Shown piece by piece: positions 1 to 7,362 of a DNA stretch of 26,280 nt (positions are counted from its first letter, which is position 1; each line of letters opens with the position of its first letter). The translations under genes and the position numbers were made by a program. This DNA comes from CAZADH01 sp964483805 (GTDB lineage: Bacteria; Muiribacteriota; Ozemobacteria; Ozemobacterales; Ozemobacteraceae): assembly GCA_964483805.1 (NCBI GenBank), contig CAZADH010000052.1, positions 1-26,280 on the forward strand, written 5' to 3'. The notes under the pieces are model-generated. The model did not search any database. It saw nothing but the letters and a program-made list of their open reading frames with translations, and was not told where the DNA came from.

Positions 1-2174
1 ACCGGAAGAGAACTCGTGTGCTGTCGGGTGTCTCCCGCATAGAACACAGCAACGACAATGTAGTAACGACGAACCCCATTGGGAATCGATTCATGCAGAA
101 AAGATGCCTGCGTGGCGACAGAGCCCATCGGCCCTCCCCCACCACCACCCGTCGTTGCGACCTGCATCCAACGGGTCTGCGATGCACCCGTCGATGACTG
201 CACCATGATTCCCTCTGGATTCCCGCGGGTGATCCTGGGCATGTCCCCGAGGGCGAGATCGGAATCGGAGCACAGAATCGTGTAGTCTGATGCGCCAGTC
301 AATCGATCCCATGTCAAACGAATTGCGCCGTTCAATGACTCGCTCCGAACTGTCCCCGGAGACGGTCGCGACGTCTGCGAAACTTGTGAGGAAGGGGCTG
401 ACTCTCCGTTGGCATTCACCGCGGTTACCACGTAGTAGTATGGCGTGCCATTGGTGCGCCCCCCATGAATAAACGGACTGCGCACATCGGCCACACGGTT
501 CCCGTTCGTTGGGGTTACTCCGGCCGTGGAAGACCAATACACGTTGTATTGCGTTGCACCAGGCACCGGAGGCCACGTCACGGTGATTGCCCCGCTGCCG
601 ATCGCCGCGCGTACGTCCGCCGGCCCAACTGGCAACGCCGATGTTGGAATCGCCTGCAAGACGGCCGAACGCACCGGTTCCACAGCTCCAGCCATTTGTG
701 CCGTCACGACATAGAAATACGTCGTATTATTATCCACACCCTCATGCACCCACGAACTTCCCGTCACATCAACAACCGTTGCTCCCGCTCCAGGAACCGC
801 ACCCATCGACCAGGCAATTCTGTACCCGGTGGCACCTGCGACGGCGCTCCAGGCGAGGCTTACTTTGCGGTCCCCAGGCAGAGCCGAGGCAGCCATCAAG
901 CGCAATCCCGGAAGGCTCACGACACCGTTGCCGCTATCGACGTCAACACGCCAGGAACGACGTGACTTCACAGCCGGATCCCGAACCTGGACCGTCAATT
1001 GCCGTCCCCCGTCGAAGTTCACGGCTTCAACCTGAGGCAAGGTAATTCCGGCCGTGACTGCATAATCAGCGAAATACTTCGTCCATACTACGCCCTGGTC
1101 AGCTTCCACACCGTGAACCGTCGCCGCAAAACTCTGACCGCTCCACCTCACCAAGACGGGGCAGAGCCGATCGGAATGTGCGCCTCCGAAGACAATGGAA
1201 GTGTCGGCCAGAACCAGAGCGGGACCGACTGGGCCAAGATGACGACAAAACGCCTTGCGCTCCCCGGTCAACGAATCGAAGCGACCGATGACGCTCAAAC
1301 CAGTGGTCAGATGTTCGAACAGCACATACCCGAAGCCGTCCAACCCCTGTCGCAAAACTCTCTTTATGCGCAATCCCGCCGGGTCGGAGTTCCACAATTC
1401 ACTTGCCTGAAACAACTCCGAACCGCGGCGCTCCCACAACAACTGCCCATTGCGCAAACCCTGGATCGACAAGCGATCACTTGACGGAACAAACCTCACC
1501 AAGGTCGGGCTGTTGACTTGCTGGACGACAGCATTGAGCGCCTCGACCTGCATCGAACCGTCGTCAACGAGGTTCAGAGAGCTCAACACTCCTCGCGCCA
1601 TGTCGATAATGTTTGATGGCATCCGGGCCTTAAGATCACCTGACTCACGGGCAGCAATCAACGCCTGGGCCAACAAATCCTGCCGCATTCCGGAACCCGA
1701 CGGGTTAACCGTAAGGGTGTTGTTGCCATCGACAATCTGCGACGCACCATTGAAGTCGGTGTAACCCGAGACCTCGCCGCCATTCACGAGAACCTGGCCC
1801 ACCGTCGGACCAACTTCTACACCGGTGAAGGTCGCCACAGCGCGTCCGCTTGCATCGACCGCAACGGTGATCTCGCGAACACTTGGCGACGCGGTCAGGA
1901 TTCCGCGAAGGCGAAAGGTAACTTGCGAACTGTCTTTGCGGCCGACGAGTGAAGCCGGATGAATGGTCAGCGGCCCCCCGACATCGCGCGGGGTCACCTG
2001 CACCGAGAACATGACATTTGCCGAACCATCCTGGGAACCGCGCGCGTTGTTCACAACACTTTCAGAAAGTGGACCGCTGCCGTCACCAATCGGGTTAATG
2101 CCGCAGCCAAAAGCAATCAGAACGGCGAAAACCGTGACAACAATCGAAATACTGCGTAACTCATTTCGTTGCAT
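1..2174 (-). CDS. Large FN3-domain lipoprotein, 3' end beyond window
   Basis: The frame stays open from an ATG at 2174 to the window edge (724 codons plus two bases, no stop), so only the N-terminal part is seen. A Shine-Dalgarno GAGGAGG lies upstream of the ATG. Residues 1-24 form a lipoprotein-like signal peptide: hydrophobic stretch, then AFGC with Cys24 (position -3 is Ala, so the lipobox is slightly imperfect). Residues about 50-415 form a module also found in the lipoprotein at 14708-18100, with shared blocks around 139-168, 329-346 and 375-413. From about 425 there are at least two fibronectin type III domains (425-510 and 515-600), with typical motifs VSLAWSAVAGATGYRIAW and TYFYVVTA, then probably a third. 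It is likely an outer-membrane-anchored surface protein. Binding partner is unknown. Sure of the gene, moderately sure of lipidation. Confidence 0.9.
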   Translation of the reverse strand, partial: MQRNELRSISIVVTVFAVLIAFGCGINPIGDGSGPLSESVVNNARGSQDGSANVMFSVQVTPRDVGGPLTIHPASLVGRKDSSQVTFRLRGILTASPSVREITVAVDASGRAVATFTGVEVGPTVGQVLVNGGEVSGYTDFNGASQIVDGNNTLTVNPSGSGMRQDLLAQALIAARESGDLKARMPSNIIDMARGVLSSLNLVDDGSMQVEALNAVVQQVNSPTLVRFVPSSDRLSIQGLRNGQLLWERRGSELFQASELWNSDPAGLRIKRVLRQGLDGFGYVLFEHLTTGLSVIGRFDSLTGERKAFCRHLGPVGPALVLADTSIVFGGAHSDRLCPVLVRWSGQSFAATVHGVEADQGVVWTKYFADYAVTAGITLPQVEAVNFDGGRQLTVQVRDPAVKSRRSWRVDVDSGNGVVSLPGLRLMAASALPGDRKVSLAWSAVAGATGYRIAWSMGAVPGAGATVVDVTGSSWVHEGVDNNTTYFYVVTAQMAGAVEPVRSAVLQAIPTSALPVGPADVRAAIGSGAITVTWPPVPGATQYNVYWSSTAGVTPTNGNRVADVRSPFIHGGRTNGTPYYYVVTAVNANGESAPSSQVSQTSRPSPGTVRSESLNGAIRLTWDRLTGASDYTILCSDSDLALGDMPRITRGNPEGIMVQSSTGASQTRWMQVATTGGGGGGPMGSVATQASFLHESIPNGVRRYYIVVAVFYAGDTRQHTSSLP
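717..728. repeat. ATAC-N3-GTATT palindrome inside the FN3 lipoprotein gene
   Basis: ATAC, spacer GTC, GTATT, in the codons for the FN3 motif Asn-Thr-Thr-Tyr-Phe on the minus strand. Confidence 0.5.
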
Positions 2175-2226
2175 TACAAAAATCCTCCTCACCGATGGTT
2201 TCCACATTTTCCCGCCAATGAAGCCG

Positions 2227-2255
2227 ATTGTAGCGAGATTTGCTTCAGAGAGCAA
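2227..2255 (-). promoter_or_regulatory. Sigma70-type promoter for the FN3 lipoprotein
   Basis: On the minus strand, TTGCTC (2255-2250) and TACAAT (2232-2227) are separated by 17 bases. The predicted transcript start near 2220 gives a leader of about 45 bases to the ATG at 2174. TACAAT or TACGAT is also the -10 form at other promoters in this window. Confidence 0.45.
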
Positions 2256-2457
2256 CCTCGATCTTCTTTGACGCCGAGCCAATTTGTAATCACTGAAACG
2301 TTTGAGCCAGTGCGGACCCGCGACACCCTCACTCCTTCTCCACACCGCAAACCCCGAGAATGGGCCTGAGCCAACTCGGCGGACAACGTCACACGGGAAT
2401 ATGCTTTGCGAGCAAAGATCCTGAGACAAGTCATATTATCTGACGGAACACAATTGA

Positions 2458-2470
2458 AATACTGAGTATT
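2458..2470. repeat. ATAC-N3-GTATT palindrome, intergenic
   Basis: AATAC, spacer TGA, GTATT, followed by GC. It is a perfect dyad of five-base arms in the gap between two minus-strand genes. One of six exact copies of the word in the window. Confidence 0.6.
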
Positions 2471-2564
2471 GCTTCCCTTGCGGGGTCTGTTTTTCCTTCT
2501 CTTGCAGAGGTTGTCATAGATTCTGGCTGATGCTCAATCCATCGATTCGCAGCAGCTCCGTTCT

Positions 2565-2663
2565 CGGGAGCACGGTGCGAACGGCGTTCGCAGCCATCAC
2601 CAAGAATGTCGCGAATCGGGCGGTGACCAGCAAGCTGCACAACAACGCTGGACCGTGCTCCCG
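2565..2663. repeat. Perfect 12-bp inverted repeat, 75-bp spacer
   Basis: CGGGAGCACGGT at 2565-2576 recurs as its exact reverse complement at 2652-2663. It lies just downstream of the Rpn-like gene. It could form a long stem in RNA or be the ends of a small degenerate insertion. No transposase remains are visible between the arms. Confidence 0.4.
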
Positions 2664-2722
2664 CGACCGGCACCACAGGCTCGGCAAACAAAGATGCGGA
2701 ACCGACCTCGCACGAATCCGCG

Positions 2723-3661
2723 TCAACTCCTGCGTCGCAGCGTGTCGATCTCGGCCACCGAGAGCCCGGTCAATTCTGCAACTATTGCGACAGCCATGCC
2801 CTTCGCGAGCATGGCCCGCACGATATCCGCCCGCCCCTCGGCGCGCCCCTGAACCAGGCCTTCTTCGCGAGCATCGCCCAGGTCGGACAGATGATCGCGC
2901 AGCCACTTCTCCCGCGCTTCGAGGCGCTCACGGGCAATCGAATCGGCGTTGACGTTGCGCAGTTGTTCCAGCGACATGACAATCTCCTCTTCGTCGGCCA
3001 GCGCGGGTGGCAGGTGGCCAAGATCGGGATACCGGGTACCGAATTTGAGCATGTGCAGCCACTTCTCGAAGCGGGTGCGAACCCGACTGACCGGCCAGAT
3101 ATCAGCCTTGCGCAACTCGACGAAGCGCAGATCGAGTGTCTCTGCCAGGATCAGATCGTGTTGCGGATCGCACAGGCGAAAGCGACTCTGCACCTCATTG
3201 TGCTCCGCGAACAAATTGAAGTCAACCAGCGAGATCGCTGTGGCTCGGCATAGTGCGGTGTATCTGGCCCCCGCCTCGAGTTGATCTGCGAACAACCTCG
3301 CCAGGTAATAGACCACACGACTGGTGAACGCACCGCGGGGTTGCATCTGCACCTCGATCAGGTAGTTCTGGCCCCGACCATCGACGGCTTTGACATCGAC
3401 GCATGATTGCTTGTCATCAACGGTGGTGGCCAGATTGAACGGATTGAGCAAAGTGATCGTGACGATGCGGTCGTCGTCATCGAGTTCGAGCAAGGCATTG
3501 AGCAGAGCGATCAGCAACCGCTTGTTCTTTTCCGTTCCAAAGACAGCCTTGAATGCAAGATCGTTGAGAAACGAGATCGTCCTTCGCACGGATCGCCGCC
3601 TCCATGGATCGACACGGGTCCGGCCCGCGCCGTCCACCGTGAACATCCCCGGCCAAACCAC
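2723..3661 (-). CDS. Rpn family / PD-(D/E)XK nuclease-like protein
   Basis: About 312 residues, the usual length of the Rpn (YhgA-like, TIGR01784-type 'putative transposase') family. Members carry a PD-(D/E)XK nuclease fold and have been linked to recombination-promoting DNA cleavage. Family hallmarks seen: NDLAFKAVFG near residue 33, a LLIALLNALLEL helix, the active-site-like run CVDVKAVDGRGQNYLIEVQM (Asp before, then an E-x-Q element, at about 87-106), and the C-terminal QGRAEGRADIVRAML helix followed by a helix-turn-helix-like end (LTGLSVAEIDTLR). The start is uncertain. GTG at 3661 is the longest option and ATG at 3646 removes five residues; neither has a strong ribosome site. A single copy is present, with no terminal repeats, so there is no direct sign of mobility. 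Confidence 0.85.
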   Translation of the reverse strand: MVWPGMFTVDGAGRTRVDPWRRRSVRRTISFLNDLAFKAVFGTEKNKRLLIALLNALLELDDDDRIVTITLLNPFNLATTVDDKQSCVDVKAVDGRGQNYLIEVQMQPRGAFTSRVVYYLARLFADQLEAGARYTALCRATAISLVDFNLFAEHNEVQSRFRLCDPQHDLILAETLDLRFVELRKADIWPVSRVRTRFEKWLHMLKFGTRYPDLGHLPPALADEEEIVMSLEQLRNVNADSIARERLEAREKWLRDHLSDLGDAREEGLVQGRAEGRADIVRAMLAKGMAVAIVAELTGLSVAEIDTLRRRS

Positions 3662-3712
3662 CTTGGGGAAAAAATGTTCACGGGGCGGACAGCGATCTGC
3701 GAATCGATCGGA

Positions 3713-3854
3713 TCAGCCCATGTGCTCGGTCACGCTGGCGGGCAGCACCACCCACGGCAGCATGAGATCTTCGTAGACCGAGAAACTCGGGGCCGGCAGC
3801 GCCGCGGCATCGGCAAGGTTGCCCGCAAGAACAGGAGGCTTCGTGTCTGGTCAT
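3713..3854 (-). pseudogene. Small reading frame, apparently frameshifted
   Basis: A strong ribosome site (GGAGG, five bases before ATG at 3854) begins a frame starting MTRHEASCSCG. After about 11 codons that frame loses coding character. The frame one base away then reads NLADAAALPAPSFSVYEDLM and VVLPASVTEHMG to a TGA at 3713, with high third-position GC like real genes here, but it has no start codon of its own after its upstream stop. Removing one C of the GGGC at the junction would give a 46-residue protein. So this is either a single-base frameshift, a sequencing error or a decayed gene. It lies about 60 bases downstream of the secreted-protein gene. No homology is recognised. Confidence 0.3.
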
Positions 3855-3898
3855 GTGTTCCTCCGGCGTCGAGCCCGCCCGGCCCGACACGAATAGTC

Positions 3899-3910
3899 AT
3901 ACGATGTATT
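3899..3910. repeat. ATAC-N3-GTATT palindrome, just after a stop codon
   Basis: ATAC, spacer GAT, GTATT followed by GC. It lies three bases past the stop codon of the minus-strand gene that ends at 3913. Confidence 0.6.
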
Positions 3911-3912
3911 GC

Positions 3913-5040
3913 TCAGATCTCGTCGCGAATCGTCAAGGTCGTCGACCGCGTGGCCTCGCCCGCCGTGACGGCCACGATCCGGAAGATCCCAGGCCGCAAT
4001 CCGGCCGACTGCAGCGACGAGAAGGTCGCCTGCAAAGTCGCCACCCAACGCAGGCCCCGTTGCACCGTCATCGCCGCACCCAACTCCAGAACGGTCCCAT
4101 CGGGACTGACAAGCTGAAACGTCACCGGCGTCGCTTTGTCGACCACAGCCTCGAGGATGATTGGCGCTCCCCGGCGCAGCGCGTGCAGTTGCGCCGACGC
4201 CGGCTTGACCGAGACCGACCTCACCACCTGGTCCGGGCCTGACCGGCCCTGTGAAACCGGCGATTGATCGGTGACCGGCACCGGCAGGATGCGCACCTCG
4301 TCGAGAATGGTGTAGTTGCTGCCCACCGCACAGTAGTTGGCCATCGACAGACAGAGGGTGTCGAACGGTTCATCGGCGAAATCGAGCGGAATGTCGAGAA
4401 TGCCGGTGAACCGGTCGGGCAACTTGACCACGTTGGGAAAATACTGATTGGCGAAGAATACACCACCGTGTGCGGCCAGCAGATACGGCTGCCGGGTCAG
4501 ACCGCGACCGTTGCGCATCAGCACGATGCTGATGCCGGCCGAATCGTTGGAACAATGCGGCTGCAAGCGCTCGACACTGACGAAGACCGCCAACCGGCTG
4601 GCCGGCGACAGGGTCCGTCCCAGCCGGTAAATGCGCCGCAACATGCGGTGGTCGGCGGTCGGACCACCCGCGCTCATGACCACCTGCTCGAGCGCCGTCG
4701 AACCATCGAGGGGGGACGTCACCTCACGGCGCATGAACAGCGGCAGCTCTGAGGTCAATTCCTGATCGGTCCACCAGTCGCGGGTCATGGTGCCCGACCC
4801 GATCTCATCGACCGTCTCATACTCGGGCGGGTATTCTGACAGCACGCGCACCCGGCCCTCGAGCGGTTTGACCACGGCAGGCTCACACGGGCCACGCCGG
4901 CCCGACAAAACCGGTAACAGCTTACCCGGCAGATCTCCCGACCGGATATCGTTGCGCAGATTGACTTTCTCGGCAAACACTCCGGGCACGACGCCCACGA
5001 GAACCACCAACACCCACAACGTCAACCTTTTGTATTGCAT
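3913..5040 (-). CDS. Secreted protein of unknown function
   Basis: 375 residues from the ATG at 5040. That start has a good ribosome site (GGGAGG, five bases upstream) and places a classic Sec signal at the N terminus: MQYKRL, a hydrophobic run, then VFA with likely cleavage after residue 23. A longer frame to 5172 would bury this signal and is rejected. The mature part is rich in beta-type patterns, with no membrane segment after the signal. Its C-terminal ~100 residues (from about 275) look like an all-beta Ig-like domain ending SAGLRPGIFRIVAVTAG. No family is recognised. It probably acts in the periplasm or outside. The start codon region contains GCAATAC (5038-5032), the reverse complement of the over-represented GTATTGC. 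Confidence 0.8.
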   Translation of the reverse strand: MQYKRLTLWVLVVLVGVVPGVFAEKVNLRNDIRSGDLPGKLLPVLSGRRGPCEPAVVKPLEGRVRVLSEYPPEYETVDEIGSGTMTRDWWTDQELTSELPLFMRREVTSPLDGSTALEQVVMSAGGPTADHRMLRRIYRLGRTLSPASRLAVFVSVERLQPHCSNDSAGISIVLMRNGRGLTRQPYLLAAHGGVFFANQYFPNVVKLPDRFTGILDIPLDFADEPFDTLCLSMANYCAVGSNYTILDEVRILPVPVTDQSPVSQGRSGPDQVVRSVSVKPASAQLHALRRGAPIILEAVVDKATPVTFQLVSPDGTVLELGAAMTVQRGLRWVATLQATFSSLQSAGLRPGIFRIVAVTAGEATRSTTLTIRDEI

Positions 5041-5090
5041 GCCGTCCTCCCGTGCGATCCCAACTCGCCAGATCCGATGTCTCCAGCGCC

Positions 5091-5119
5091 AAGATAGCAC
5101 GTCTCGTCTCGCCTCGCCA
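5091..5119 (-). promoter_or_regulatory. Candidate promoter for the secreted protein
   Basis: Minus strand: TGGCGA (5119-5114), 17-base spacer ending in TGC, then TATCTT (5096-5091), giving an extended -10 element. The predicted leader is about 44 bases. The -35 is weak. Confidence 0.35.
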
Positions 5120-5142
5120 CGACGATGGGACAGATGACAACC

Positions 5143-5179
5143 GGGACGCATGACCGATGTAACTTCGGTCATACGTCCC
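5143..5179. repeat. Imperfect 15-position stem-loop
   Basis: GGGACG and ATGACCGA (5143-5148, 5150-5157) pair with TCGGTCAT and CGTCCC (5165-5172, 5174-5179). There is one C/A mismatch and a seven-base loop. It lies between the end of the nitrilase gene and the promoter of the next minus-strand gene. No T-run follows on the minus strand, so it is not a standard intrinsic terminator. It may be a 3' end stabiliser or a protein site. Confidence 0.5.
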
Positions 5180-5253
5180 GATACCTACGTTCTCGCAATG
5201 GCCAGAGGGTGTGTGTGACTGCCACCCATCCGCGCCCCGATTCCCCCATCGCC

Positions 5254-5277
5254 GGGCGCACAGCGGTGCGCCCCTAC
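5254..5277. repeat. REP-like hairpin, copy 1
   Basis: GGGCGCAC (5254-5261), loop AGCG, GTGCGCCC (5266-5273), then CTAC. A second copy at 7271-7294 has the same stem length, nearly the same loop and the same CTAC tail, with a C-G pair swapped to G-C in the stem. Confidence 0.6.
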
Positions 5278-5299
5278 GAGTCGTCGGGGCGGCGTTTCT

Positions 5300-6196
5300 T
5301 TATCCCGCCCGGCGGTACGGGATCCTCTGGCTCGGTTCGAAAGGGCTGCGGCCCTCGCACAAGATGTCTTTGTAAACCGCAACGTTGCGGTCTTCGAGAT
5401 GATCGAAGACCATCGGCGAACGGGTGCCGTGGCTGATATAGCGGATCGGGTGCGGATCGAGCTTGTGCGAGATGATCTCTTCGACCCCGCGCGCCTGCGC
5501 CACGACCTGCGCCGTCGGCGACACGATCATGCTGTGACCGAAATAGTAGTTGCCACCGGCATCGGGACCGACCGAGTTGCAGGCAAGCATGTACACATGA
5601 TTGTCATACGCCCGCGCACAGTTGGTGATGTTCCAGATGTCGAAACTGCGCATGAATGCCGACGGCCGCGCGATGATCTCGGCGCCCTTGAGCGCGCACA
5701 CCCGCGACAGCTCAGGGAAATCGCCATCGTAGCAACAGATCAGACCGATCTTGGCCAGCGGCGTATCGACGACCACCACCTCGTTGCCCGGAGTGGTCCA
5801 GCCGCCAGCGGCGAGACGCTCGGTCGGGAACGGATGTGTCTTGCGATAACGCCCGAGGATATCGCCGTTCGGCCCGATCAGCAGCACCGTGTTATAGATG
5901 ATCGGCTTCTCTTCACCACGCTCATACGTTGAAAATACAACGTAAATACCAAGTCGTTCGGCTTCGGCCTGGATCAGATCGGTGGTCGGTCCCGGGATCG
6001 GCTCGACGATGTCGTAGAACTCGTCGGCGCTCATCCCCGGCACGAAGCCGGTGGTCACCGACTCGGGGAAGACCACCAGTTGCGCCTCGTGCACGTACGA
6101 GGCCACGCGCAACCAGTGCGTCGCCTTGTCGAGGTTGTGCACGATGTCGTTGGGCACGATCGAGAACTGGACACACGATGCGATGAACTCTTTCAT
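5300..6196 (-). CDS. Carbon-nitrogen hydrolase (nitrilase superfamily)
   Basis: 298 residues, full length for the nitrilase/omega-amidase superfamily, cytoplasmic, no signal. The catalytic triad is visible: Glu45 in VVFPES, Lys119 in GRYRKTHPF, and Cys155 in GLICCYDGDFPE. These enzymes hydrolyse amides, N-carbamoyl groups or nitriles. The sequence does not fix the substrate. The ATG at 6196 has a ribosome site (AAGGA). It lies 141 bases downstream of the cyclase gene on the same strand, with a large hairpin between, and is probably co-transcribed from the promoter at 7179-7208. Beside an oxamate carbamoyltransferase set, likely substrates are oxamate, an N-carbamoyl acid or a related amide (inference). 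Codons near 5931-5950 are unusually AT-rich and contain TACAACGT. Confidence 0.9.
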   Translation of the reverse strand: MKEFIASCVQFSIVPNDIVHNLDKATHWLRVASYVHEAQLVVFPESVTTGFVPGMSADEFYDIVEPIPGPTTDLIQAEAERLGIYVVFSTYERGEEKPIIYNTVLLIGPNGDILGRYRKTHPFPTERLAAGGWTTPGNEVVVVDTPLAKIGLICCYDGDFPELSRVCALKGAEIIARPSAFMRSFDIWNITNCARAYDNHVYMLACNSVGPDAGGNYYFGHSMIVSPTAQVVAQARGVEEIISHKLDPHPIRYISHGTRSPMVFDHLEDRNVAVYKDILCEGRSPFEPSQRIPYRRAG

Positions 6197-6292
6197 GACT
6201 GTATTCCTTGACTGCCTGGCGCCACCCGGCGCGTCGCCGCACGGTTGGGCGACTCTTGCCCGCGCCGCATAATCGCGGTCTCATGGCAAGTA

Positions 6293-6323
6293 CGCCCCAC
6301 CCTGCGCGCGGCAGAGTGGGGCG
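6293..6323. other. Intercistronic hairpin between cyclase and nitrilase genes
   Basis: CGCCCCAC (6293-6300) pairs with GTGGGGCG (6316-6323). Inside, CTGC (6302-6305) pairs with GCAG (6311-6314), leaving a five-base GCGCG loop and one C/A mismatch. It is very stable but has no T-run on the minus strand. It could attenuate or process the message between the two genes. Confidence 0.5.
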
Positions 6324-6337
6324 CGGTAACTACGATG

Positions 6338-7114
6338 TCAGCACTTGTGATCGGGGAACGCGCAGATGCGGCATTGCGCGCTCTCGAATTCGATACCCGG
6401 AATCGGGAAACACCCGATATACATGCGCTTGTTGAGAATCTTCTCGATATCGCCGCCCACGTTCTCGGCATGAATGATGCGCTTCGGGAAGAGCTTGATG
6501 TGCATGAGCTGATAGTGCTCATCGGGGAACATCTGCTCGAGGCTCTTTTTGAAGGTCTTCTTCATATAGGCATCGGCCTTGGCCGCGTGCTCGGGCCGCC
6601 ACTTGCGAATGATCGTGTTCATCGGATGGTCGGCCGAACCGCAGTCGACGCCGATCCATTTCAGCTTTTTCTTGACCGCCCAGTTGGCGAACTCCATGGT
6701 CGGACCGGGGTGACACACCATGTAGCGGATCTCGTCGCCGTGTTCGCGATACCACGCGTATTTGAGATAGCCCGTGTAGATCAAGAGAATGTCGCCCTCT
6801 TTGACCTTGACGCGCTTCTCGATGTCTTCCGGGGTGTAGACGCCATAATCGACGGCCATGTCGGACAGATCGACGCAGACGCCGGGGCCATACAGGTCTT
6901 CGAACGGCATGTTGCCGATCGTGCGCGCCTTGCAGGAGTTCCAGAAATGGATCTCGCCGTCGAGGTGGGTGCCGACATGGTGGCTGGTCGTGATCAACTG
7001 CCCGTTGGCACCGACACTGCTGATGCGCTTGAAATACTTGATCTGCAGCGGCTCGTAGGTAGGCCAGGGGGGCGTGTGAACCGACAACGGTTGGGTGAGA
7101 TCGATAATCTTCAC
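6338..7114 (-). CDS. Cyclase-family metal-dependent hydrolase
   Basis: 258 residues from a GTG at 7114, chosen because GGAGG lies nine bases upstream and the family's usual N terminus (KIIDLTQPLSV) begins there. The family (kynurenine formamidase, isatin hydrolase and relatives) opens or deformylates amide bonds with a divalent metal bound by H-x-G-T-H-x-D-x-P-x-H. Here it reads HVGTHLDGEIH (His46, His50, Asp52, His56), with Glu54 in place of the usual Pro. A second conserved region WIGVDCGSADHP is present near the middle. The C-terminal tail is Cys-rich (CRICAFPDHKC). It is the first gene of a two-gene minus-strand unit with the nitrilase, divergent from the oxamate carbamoyltransferase-like genes. 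A role in opening a cyclic ureide or imide is inferred only. Confidence 0.88.
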   Translation of the reverse strand: MKIIDLTQPLSVHTPPWPTYEPLQIKYFKRISSVGANGQLITTSHHVGTHLDGEIHFWNSCKARTIGNMPFEDLYGPGVCVDLSDMAVDYGVYTPEDIEKRVKVKEGDILLIYTGYLKYAWYREHGDEIRYMVCHPGPTMEFANWAVKKKLKWIGVDCGSADHPMNTIIRKWRPEHAAKADAYMKKTFKKSLEQMFPDEHYQLMHIKLFPKRIIHAENVGGDIEKILNKRMYIGCFPIPGIEFESAQCRICAFPDHKC

Positions 7115-7178
7115 GAGGTGAAGCCTCCGTCTTTGGGCCGGAAAATTCCGGCAGGATGGTCGAACTCGATCGACGCCA

Positions 7179-7208
7179 ATCATATCAAACCATCAATAAT
7201 ATGGTCAA
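7179..7208 (-). promoter_or_regulatory. Promoter of the cyclase-nitrilase unit with an internal dyad
   Basis: Minus strand: TTGACC (7208-7203), 18-base AT-rich spacer, TATGAT (7184-7179). The leader would be about 58 bases. On the plus strand, ACCAT (7189-7193) and ATGGT (7201-7205) form a dyad within the spacer, a plausible regulator site between the -35 and -10 boxes. Confidence 0.6.
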
Positions 7209-7270
7209 CGGAATCGTACCCCGGGCCGCATAATGGCGAACTCGGCAGCCACGATCTCCCGCTCTCGTAC

Positions 7271-7294
7271 GGGCGGACGGCGGTCCGCCCCTAC
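7271..7294. repeat. REP-like hairpin, copy 2
   Basis: GGGCGGAC (7271-7278), loop GGCG, GTCCGCCC (7283-7290), then CTAC. Same design as 5254-5277, with a compensatory pair change. It sits in the divergent intergenic region. Confidence 0.6.
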
Positions 7295-7323
7295 AATTAT
7301 TTACCTGGGCCGCGTGGAGACCT

Positions 7324-7353
7324 CTGGCAGGGCGCATAGGCCTGTGTTACGAT
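7324..7353 (+). promoter_or_regulatory. Extended -10 promoter abutting the DUF2877 start
   Basis: CTGGCA (7324-7329), 18-base spacer ending TGT, TACGAT (7348-7353). Only nine bases separate the -10 from the ATG at 7363 and no ribosome site is present, so the transcript is likely leaderless or nearly so. Confidence 0.5.
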
Positions 7354-7362
7354 GGGCCAATC

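Larger units (their letters stand above)
2175..2722. other. Gene-poor interval with promoter, palindrome and inverted repeat
   Basis: This stretch of about 550 bases separates the FN3 lipoprotein from the Rpn-like gene. Short open frames exist on both strands, but none has a convincing ribosome site, a recognisable protein pattern or the expected third-position GC. It holds the promoter at 2227-2255, the AATAC-TGA-GTATT palindrome at 2458-2470, and a 12-bp inverted repeat at 2565-2576 and 2652-2663. I see nothing else in it. Confidence 0.5.

Noticed and set aside
2431..2691. An 86-codon minus-strand frame in the gap after the Rpn-like gene
   Set aside because: No ribosome site, no recognisable pattern, and it includes one arm of the inverted repeat.
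2723..3661. The Rpn-like gene as part of an active insertion sequence
   Set aside because: No terminal inverted repeats flank the gene on both sides and no target duplication is seen. The nearby dyad lies on one side only.
3678..3854. A 58-residue Cys-containing small protein in the frame of the ATG at 3854
   Set aside because: Only the first dozen codons look coding. The adjacent frame carries the gene-like codon pattern afterwards, so I list a frameshifted gene instead.
5041..5172. Extended N terminus for the secreted protein
   Set aside because: It would overlap the promoter and bury a classic signal peptide that begins at 5040 with its own ribosome site.
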